A DNA stretch of 11,798 nt. It comes from Bacteroidales bacterium. Its GTDB lineage: Bacteria; Bacteroidota; Bacteroidia; Bacteroidales; P3. The DNA is taken from the NCBI GenBank assembly GCA_031286005.1, contig JAITVC010000290.1, positions 1-11,798 of the forward strand. Reading direction: 5' to 3'. Of the stretch, positions 6,807-11,798 are shown piece after piece. The first letter of the stretch is position 1. Each line of letters begins with the position of its first letter. The notes under the pieces were generated by a model that was not told the DNA's origin, did no database searches, and worked only from the letters and a program-made list of their open reading frames with translations. Position numbers and translations under genes: made by a program.

Positions 6807-8153
6807 ATGAAATCGTTCTTGATTCGTTATAATTGGTTTCTTTGGGCATTTTTATGCACGCTGGCATTGATAGGTCCGATACATGCTGGTTTTTACAAAG
6901 TGGTATGTTTACTGATTGTGCCAACATTTATAGTTTTGTATTACAAAGAACTTAAGGTCTGGTATCACGAGCATCCCGCCGAGCGGCATTATTTTTACGG
7001 AATCTTGATATTTTGTTTGTATGTCTTTTTGCAAGTTGCAGTTTGGAGTTTCTTACCCAATAAATATAACTACGAGCCCTCGTATGGCGCAATTGAGGAG
7101 TTTCTGTTCACTTATCTGCTTTTAGCATTACTGGCTTGGGTGCTGGGTGTTGGATTAACGCAAAAAATGTTTGAATGCATCATTATCGCGTTTGGAGTAT
7201 GCACGGCGTTAGGAGGGATGTTTTTGCTTTGGGCCTATTTTGATTTGTCGCAACTGCTGGAATCTCCGAAAATACTTATATCGCAAGTTCTCGCTTGTCG
7301 TTTCACAGGATGTGTATCGACAAAATTCCCTGAATTAACAGTTTTTTTAAAAGATTATTCCTTTTATCCAACGTTAGGGGCATTGCTGCTTATTCCTTTT
7401 GCCGTAAAATACAAAGGTGCCAAAAGATGGTTGATAGCTTTACTTGCATTGATAAATGCATGTTTGCTCATATTTACAATCAACAGAGGGACCATAATAG
7501 GTTTTAGTATCGCTTTGGTTTTGATGGTCATTTATTTTTCTTGGAAATTAGTTTGGTATAAAAAAATGACAGCATTGCTATGCGTGATTGCAACAGTGGT
7601 GTTGATTGTAGAATTTATGCCCCAAGAAATTAAGATGCGTTTTCTACAAATGATTCGCGAAAGTGAAGCATTTATCCAAGAAGAACACGACAGCGGATCA
7701 ATCTCTGCACGTTTAAAAATGTGGGAAATACTACTGTCTCACAAACAGGATTTTTGGCTCTTAGGAGAAGGCCCCTTATACGGCACCGACCGTTTGAGAG
7801 CCTATTTTATGGAAGCCGACTATCAATATTATGTAGACATGGGATTTGTCTATCATAATCAGTATTTAGCTTATTTCCATCATTATGGCATTTTAGGCCT
7901 GCTTTTTCTGCCATTCCTGCTGTTTTACCCGCTGTACGCCATGATTCGCTATCGCCGTTTCTCGGTAACGCTAACAGCCATTATCATCATTTTCGCTTTC
8001 GCCTGTATAGAAGATAGATATTTAGGCAAAACGATGGTAGAAGCCGTATTATTTGTGTTTTTCTTCAGCTATTTTCAACTGGATAAATGGCGATACATAG
8101 AAAACAAAAATTATAATGATGTTGAACCCATAAAATCAGATAGCAAAAAATGA
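6807..8153 (+). CDS. O-antigen ligase / Wzy polymerase-like membrane protein
   Basis: A 448-residue polytopic inner-membrane protein with about ten to twelve hydrophobic segments spread from residue 10 to 430, of the O-antigen ligase superfamily (WaaL/Wzy-type, Wzy_C-like). Such enzymes act at the periplasmic face, either joining a lipid-linked glycan to lipid A core or polymerising repeat units. Visible motifs are TINRGTIIG (Arg227), SARLKMWEI (Arg302, Trp306) before a periplasmic loop with LLGEGP, and HNQYLAYFHHYGILGL (His350) near the end, which corresponds to the conserved HNxxL histidine of the family. The tail (about 25 residues) is polar and lysine-rich. Sequence alone does not distinguish ligase from polymerase. 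It starts 8 nt after one GT4 gene and overlaps the next by 4 nt (ATGA), so all three are likely translated from one message. Confidence 0.85.
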   Translation: MKSFLIRYNWFLWAFLCTLALIGPIHAGFYKVVCLLIVPTFIVLYYKELKVWYHEHPAERHYFYGILIFCLYVFLQVAVWSFLPNKYNYEPSYGAIEEFLFTYLLLALLAWVLGVGLTQKMFECIIIAFGVCTALGGMFLLWAYFDLSQLLESPKILISQVLACRFTGCVSTKFPELTVFLKDYSFYPTLGALLLIPFAVKYKGAKRWLIALLALINACLLIFTINRGTIIGFSIALVLMVIYFSWKLVWYKKMTALLCVIATVVLIVEFMPQEIKMRFLQMIRESEAFIQEEHDSGSISARLKMWEILLSHKQDFWLLGEGPLYGTDRLRAYFMEADYQYYVDMGFVYHNQYLAYFHHYGILGLLFLPFLLFYPLYAMIRYRRFSVTLTAIIIIFAFACIEDRYLGKTMVEAVLFVFFFSYFQLDKWRYIENKNYNDVEPIKSDSKK

Positions 8154-9232
8154 AGATATGTCTTTTTAATACCATTAAGCCTTGGGGAGGAGGCGAAAAT
8201 TGGCATTTTTGCACCGCAAAGGCATTGCAAGCAAACGATTTTGAAGTAATAGTTGCTGCGGACAAAAATGGTGCTTTGTGGCAACATGCAATAGCGGAAG
8301 ATTTACAGGTTAAACATTTTGCCGTTGCTAATCTCAGTTTTTTCAATCCATTTAAACGCCGCGCCATTCGTAATTGGTTTGTTCGCGAGAAATTTGATGC
8401 TGTCATTTTTAATTCGCCAAAAGAATTGAAAGTAGCTGTAGATGCCGCCGTTTACGCAAAAATAAGCAGAATTATTTATCGTCGTGGTAGTGCGATTCCT
8501 ATCAAAAATTCACTACGAAATAGAAGAACTTTCAAAAAACTGACCGACATTATTGCTAATTCTGAAGCCACCAAAAAAACGATTCTACAAAATAACCCCA
8601 ACCTTTTTCCTGCAAATAAAATTGCAGTTATCTACAACGGCATAGATACACACACTTTCGAGCAAAAAGAACGTGTCCAAAATCCAGTTCCAATTATTGG
8701 AAACTTAGGGCGCTGTGTACACCAAAAAGGACAGGATATGTTATTGCAAGCCATATTCAAACTGAAACAACGCGGAGTTGCCTGCCGATGTGTGATTGGA
8801 GGCGACGGTCCTTTGCTATCCAATTTAAAAGCAATGGCAGCCCAACTTGATATTGCCGATTATGTGGATTTTATAGGCTTTGTCAATGATCCCAAACAGT
8901 TTTTACAATCTATTGATATTTTTGTTCTACCTTCACGTTGGGAAGGTTTTGGCTATGTCATTGCAGAAGTTATGGCAAATGCAAAACCGGTTGTAGCTTT
9001 TGATATTAGCAGCAACCCCGAATTGATAGAACATCAGCAAACCGGTATCTTAATCCCTTTTGCCGATATAGATTTGTTGGCTAATACCATAGAAACATTG
9101 GTAAATAATCCAACTTTACGGGAGACCTTTGGACAAAAAGGCAAAGAAGTCGCTATCCAAAAATTCAATAATAAACAAAACGAAAACAAACTCATTGACT
9201 TTTTAAAAACTACACCAAGTCATAGTTTCTAA
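8150..9232 (+). CDS. Glycosyltransferase family 4 (GT-B fold)
   Basis: A 360-residue GT4 glycosyltransferase predicted to add a sugar to a lipid-linked glycan in the cytoplasm; substrate unknown. The N-terminal loop WGGGENWH (12-19) is the family's glycine-rich acceptor-side motif. The donor half shows GNLGRCVHQKG (184-194, with Arg188 and Lys193 as phosphate contacts), IGGDGPL, and FVLPSRWEGFGYVIAEVMA with the E-x7-E pair Glu265/Glu273. There is no signal peptide or membrane span. Its start codon overlaps the stop of the ligase-like gene (ATGA at 8150-8153), implying translational coupling. Its last 23 nt overlap the 3' end of the convergent GT2 gene. It shows little similarity by eye to the other GT4 enzyme outside the shared motifs, so the two are probably not recent duplicates. 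Confidence 0.92.
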   Translation: MKICLFNTIKPWGGGENWHFCTAKALQANDFEVIVAADKNGALWQHAIAEDLQVKHFAVANLSFFNPFKRRAIRNWFVREKFDAVIFNSPKELKVAVDAAVYAKISRIIYRRGSAIPIKNSLRNRRTFKKLTDIIANSEATKKTILQNNPNLFPANKIAVIYNGIDTHTFEQKERVQNPVPIIGNLGRCVHQKGQDMLLQAIFKLKQRGVACRCVIGGDGPLLSNLKAMAAQLDIADYVDFIGFVNDPKQFLQSIDIFVLPSRWEGFGYVIAEVMANAKPVVAFDISSNPELIEHQQTGILIPFADIDLLANTIETLVNNPTLRETFGQKGKEVAIQKFNNKQNENKLIDFLKTTPSHSF

Positions 9233-10073
9233 ACTCAAACAAACGCTTTCCCGTTATTCGTTCAATCCAGTTTAGCACGATTTCCTTTAGTGTGTAGTTT
9301 TTCTTTTTTACGTCAAATTCAAAATCCCAATCCATTGCGGAAACGCGTTCCTGCATAACGTTGGGGTGTGTGCCTGTGAATAACGCCAACGAAGACGTAT
9401 TATTGTAGTCGTGCAACTCGCTTGCTTTCACAGTTAGTTTTTCATCAGGCTTATACAGTTTTTCAAAGTTAGTGCGCTTCGCAGTTTGAAAATACGGATT
9501 ACGCACCCAGCCATAATGGTAAATATAGGCGTCAATCAATTTACCTTTCAAATGTTTTTCGTTGCGTCGAAAACCTTGTGCATCCTTAAACGAGCGAATG
9601 CTTTTATCGTTTTTAATAACACGAATTTCTCGACGGTACCAGTTGCGCGAGTCGCTCACATACTTATAATTACCGTAAAAGTGCAGATATTTAAACACGA
9701 GACAATCTATTTTTTTGTCGTCCTTATACCGTTCCATAGCCGTTTTAATGACAGGCAAATATGTTTCATGCACCACCTCATCGCCTTGAATATAAAAAGC
9801 CCAGTCGCTGTCGGGCGAAATGGCATCAAACGCCTTGTTGGTTTCTACGGCAAGCACACGCCCTCCTTCGCGTAATGTGTCATCCCACACGGAATGCACG
9901 ATTCTTATTTTGTCCGAAACAATGCTTTTTATCAACTCCTCTGTGCCGTCGTCAGAGTTACCCAAGCACACAATAAACTCGTCACATAGCGGAAGAATAG
10001 AAGTAATCGCCTCAACAATAGGGTAGTCAAATTTTACGGCATTGCGCACAAAGGTAAATCCACTTATTTTCAT
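9210..10073 (-). CDS. Glycosyltransferase family 2, WaaE/KdtX-like
   Basis: A 287-residue GT-A fold enzyme of family 2. It begins directly with the nucleotide-binding strand KISGFTFVRNA, continues with the donor-site segment EFIVCLGNSDDGT (32-44), and has QGDE at 96-99 in the position of the metal-binding DxD. These features match the subgroup related to WaaE/KdtX LPS-core transferases, but the exact sugar and acceptor are not knowable here. The C-terminal half is rich in aromatic and charged residues (NWYRREIRVIKN, HYGWVRNPYFQ). There is no signal peptide or membrane helix. It is the last gene of a three-gene - strand operon, starting 3 nt after the preceding GT2 stop. Its TAG stop lies inside the end of the convergent GT4 gene. 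Confidence 0.87.
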   Translation of the reverse strand: MKISGFTFVRNAVKFDYPIVEAITSILPLCDEFIVCLGNSDDGTEELIKSIVSDKIRIVHSVWDDTLREGGRVLAVETNKAFDAISPDSDWAFYIQGDEVVHETYLPVIKTAMERYKDDKKIDCLVFKYLHFYGNYKYVSDSRNWYRREIRVIKNDKSIRSFKDAQGFRRNEKHLKGKLIDAYIYHYGWVRNPYFQTAKRTNFEKLYKPDEKLTVKASELHDYNNTSSLALFTGTHPNVMQERVSAMDWDFEFDVKKKNYTLKEIVLNWIERITGKRLFEFRNYDLV

Positions 10074-10076
10074 ATC

Positions 10077-10886
10077 TTATTTCGTAATTTTAGTTATTCC
10101 GTTAAGGCAAGCATAATGTCCTGCTTTCTCTTTCTCTACCATCAAAGCATGGTTGATGACACTTTCCTTGCAATCTGCATAATGAGTTGGTTTATGATAT
10201 AAATGATAGACTATACACTGCCAAAATACAGGTTGAATACGGATGACACCCGAAGCACGCAACCGCCAGTCAAGATCGGTGTCTTCGCCTGTTCCGACTA
10301 ATTGATAATCTTCATCAAAACCATTTAAGACCAATAGATCATCTTTCCAACCGCCCATATTGCAACCCAACACACCTCGATTATGTCCTTTATTTTTAGA
10401 AGAAATCAGAAATGGCAAATAGATAGCACGTTTAAGATTACGATCAACACCATATCTTAAAAAATTCACAAAAGATAAATAGGCTAAATTCTTACTCTCT
10501 TTTAATTTTGCACTCAACGCCTGCGAAAGCATCACCCGTCTGCCAATGCAAAACACGCCTTCACGAATCATTTTATTATAATTTTTAACCCAATGCTTGT
10601 GTGGAATGCAATCACCATCTAAAAACACGATTTTATCACTCGAAGCAGCTAAAATAGCTTTGTTTAACATTTTGCATTTTCGAAAACCTTGGTCTTCTTG
10701 ACCAACGTGCAAAATTGGAAAATGGAATTTAGACCTTGCCTGTTGCAGAAATTCTACCGTTTGAGGGCTGTTGTCGTCTTCAGACACAATGACTTCAAAA
10801 TCTCGGAAACTCTGTTGCTCTAAAGCCAAAAATAACAGTTCCAGGTTGTCCAACGCTTTGTAAAAACTGATAATAACAGATAGCAT
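10077..10886 (-). CDS. Glycosyltransferase family 2 with galactosyltransferase-type C-terminus
   Basis: A 269-residue GT-A fold enzyme. The N-terminus MLSVIISFYKALDNLELLF is the typical GT2 opening, followed by VIVSEDDNS (32-40) and the DxD metal site LDGDC (Asp90 and Asp92). Further on, GCNMGGWKDDLLVLNGFDE and GTGEDTDLDWRLRASG carry the GWxxD and ED motifs of enzymes with the Glyco_transf_7C-type region found in galactosyl- and N-acetylgalactosaminyltransferases. The actual sugar remains unproven. The frame is open further upstream to a possible ATG at 10982, but I chose ATG 10886: the family homology begins exactly there, and the longer start would overlap the methyltransferase by 85 nt. 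The gap to the methyltransferase is 11 nt, and the next GT2 gene starts 3 nt downstream. Confidence 0.9.
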   Translation of the reverse strand: MLSVIISFYKALDNLELLFLALEQQSFRDFEVIVSEDDNSPQTVEFLQQARSKFHFPILHVGQEDQGFRKCKMLNKAILAASSDKIVFLDGDCIPHKHWVKNYNKMIREGVFCIGRRVMLSQALSAKLKESKNLAYLSFVNFLRYGVDRNLKRAIYLPFLISSKNKGHNRGVLGCNMGGWKDDLLVLNGFDEDYQLVGTGEDTDLDWRLRASGVIRIQPVFWQCIVYHLYHKPTHYADCKESVINHALMVEKEKAGHYACLNGITKITK

Positions 10887-10897
10887 ATTTAGTTGTT

Positions 10898-11798
10898 TTA
10901 TTGTTTGGTATGGTTTTTTATTTGGGCATATAATCGTATGTTTGAGCCCCAATAGAGATGCTGATGCATCCACCTGCCCCATGCGGAGTTGTCAACCATT
11001 TTTTTTCTCGAATACGTTTTGTAGTGAATAACATCAAAACCATTTGCGTCAAGAAACCGAAGTATACTTGGAATGGTTGGCTCAAACAAGTGGTCGGGCG
11101 TGCGCCATGATTCCCATTTGCCTTTACGAAGTCTCAATCGTTTCAAAAACACTTTAAATCTGCGTGATATTGATAGCATGTTTGGAACGCTGATTACCAA
11201 AATTCCGCCTTCTGTCAGAAGTTTTTTCGACTGCTCTAACCAGTCTTTTGGGTTAGGAATGTGCTCAATTACATGGCTCATGTTTATGCAGGAAAATTTT
11301 TCATCAGTCGAAATGTGTTCAAATTTTTCCAAGTAAACTTTTACCTTTAAATTTTCTTCCACAAATTTTGCCATGCGAGTTGATACATCAACCCCAACAA
11401 CTTTCGGATACTGCTTCAAGGCACTGAAAATAAAAAATCCCGTAAAACAGCCTACATCCAACATCGAAGAGTGCTGCGTATCAAACCTGAGAATTTCCGT
11501 AATCAAATCGTCTTCCTGTCTATGGATATTTTCCGACCGAAAAAACAGCTGTGAGTCAATACAATTTTTCAATATTCCTTCTGCATAGTGCTCGTAAGCG
11601 TCGTACACGAACGAGGTATCATATTTTGGATGAGGATTTTGGTAAATTAATCCGCATTGTCGACACTTTACGTAGGTGTACTGTTGTGTATTGCCAAAAC
11701 GTTCGTAGGTTGAATACCTTGTCTCTCCACAAAACGGGCAGGCTACCGTTTCCCATTCTTTTGGGACATAAGGCACACCCTCTAACCATTGTCTATTT
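10898..11798 (-). CDS. Zinc-ribbon class I SAM-dependent methyltransferase (5' end beyond window)
   Basis: The visible part is about 300 residues, ending at TAA 10900-10898. Counting from the GTG at 11776, an N-terminal zinc ribbon has CPFCG (Cys13, Cys16) and CRQCG (Cys38, Cys41). A Rossmann methyltransferase domain follows, with motif I LDVGCFTGFF (106-115), the acidic residue after strand 2 in VVGVDVS, and MSHVIEHIPNP as the motif typical of Methyltransf_11/23 enzymes. It is likely a cytoplasmic enzyme methylating a sugar or glycan intermediate, inferred from its neighbours. The frame stays open upstream of the GTG to the window edge (NRQWLEG precedes it in frame), so the true start is probably outside and the entry is marked partial. 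It is the first visible gene of the - strand operon. Confidence 0.88.
   Translation of the reverse strand, partial: NRQWLEGVPYVPKEWETVACPFCGETRYSTYERFGNTQQYTYVKCRQCGLIYQNPHPKYDTSFVYDAYEHYAEGILKNCIDSQLFFRSENIHRQEDDLITEILRFDTQHSSMLDVGCFTGFFIFSALKQYPKVVGVDVSTRMAKFVEENLKVKVYLEKFEHISTDEKFSCINMSHVIEHIPNPKDWLEQSKKLLTEGGILVISVPNMLSISRRFKVFLKRLRLRKGKWESWRTPDHLFEPTIPSILRFLDANGFDVIHYKTYSRKKMVDNSAWGRWMHQHLYWGSNIRLYAQIKNHTKQ

Noticed and set aside
10887..10982. Upstream in-frame ATG for the second GT2 gene
   Set aside because: It would overlap the methyltransferase by 85 nt, and the extra residues have no GT2 character; MLSVIISF is the normal family start.

Overview
The window looks like chromosomal DNA of a Bacteroidota bacterium. 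Three things point there: the gene order DUF6089 barrel protein - uppS - bamA - two ompH/skp-like genes; a textbook Bacteroidota housekeeping promoter (TTTG, 20-nt spacer, TATCTTTG) before the first gene; and very short gene gaps without purine-rich Shine-Dalgarno sequences. I cannot name a genus. There are no rRNA, tRNA, CRISPR, transposase or phage genes, and no gene-free stretch over 300 bases.

Positions 1-235 are non-coding and markedly C-rich and G-poor on the + strand. They carry a strong G-quadruplex motif on the - strand, two small tandem repeats and the first promoter. Positions 257-5680 form an outer-membrane biogenesis block on the + strand: a secreted DUF6089 barrel protein, undecaprenyl diphosphate synthase (UppS), the outer-membrane insertase BamA, and two periplasmic OmpH/Skp-type chaperones. 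UppS makes the C55 lipid precursor for peptidoglycan and O-antigen; Skp-type chaperones escort outer-membrane proteins across the periplasm; BamA inserts them.

Positions 5716-9232 continue on the same strand with a GT4 glycosyltransferase, a polytopic O-antigen ligase/polymerase-like protein and a second GT4 enzyme that overlaps the ligase-like gene by 4 nt. On the - strand, 11798-9210, a compact convergent operon encodes a zinc-ribbon SAM methyltransferase (its 5' end lies beyond the window), then two GT2 glycosyltransferases. The two operons meet tail to tail with a 23-nt overlap of their last genes. Together these six genes look like part of a surface polysaccharide or LPS cluster joined to the envelope-biogenesis block, where murI is often found in relatives.

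Most of the window is well-understood envelope biology, and I do not see a clear new system. The points most worth a second look are: the junction of the bam/skp block with a glycan cluster; the 61-nt region before the first skp gene (sigma-54-like element, 10-codon upstream ORF ending in ATGA on the skp start codon, start-codon hairpin); the non-aromatic BamA C-terminus; the G-quadruplex upstream of the first promoter; and the overlapping convergent gene ends.
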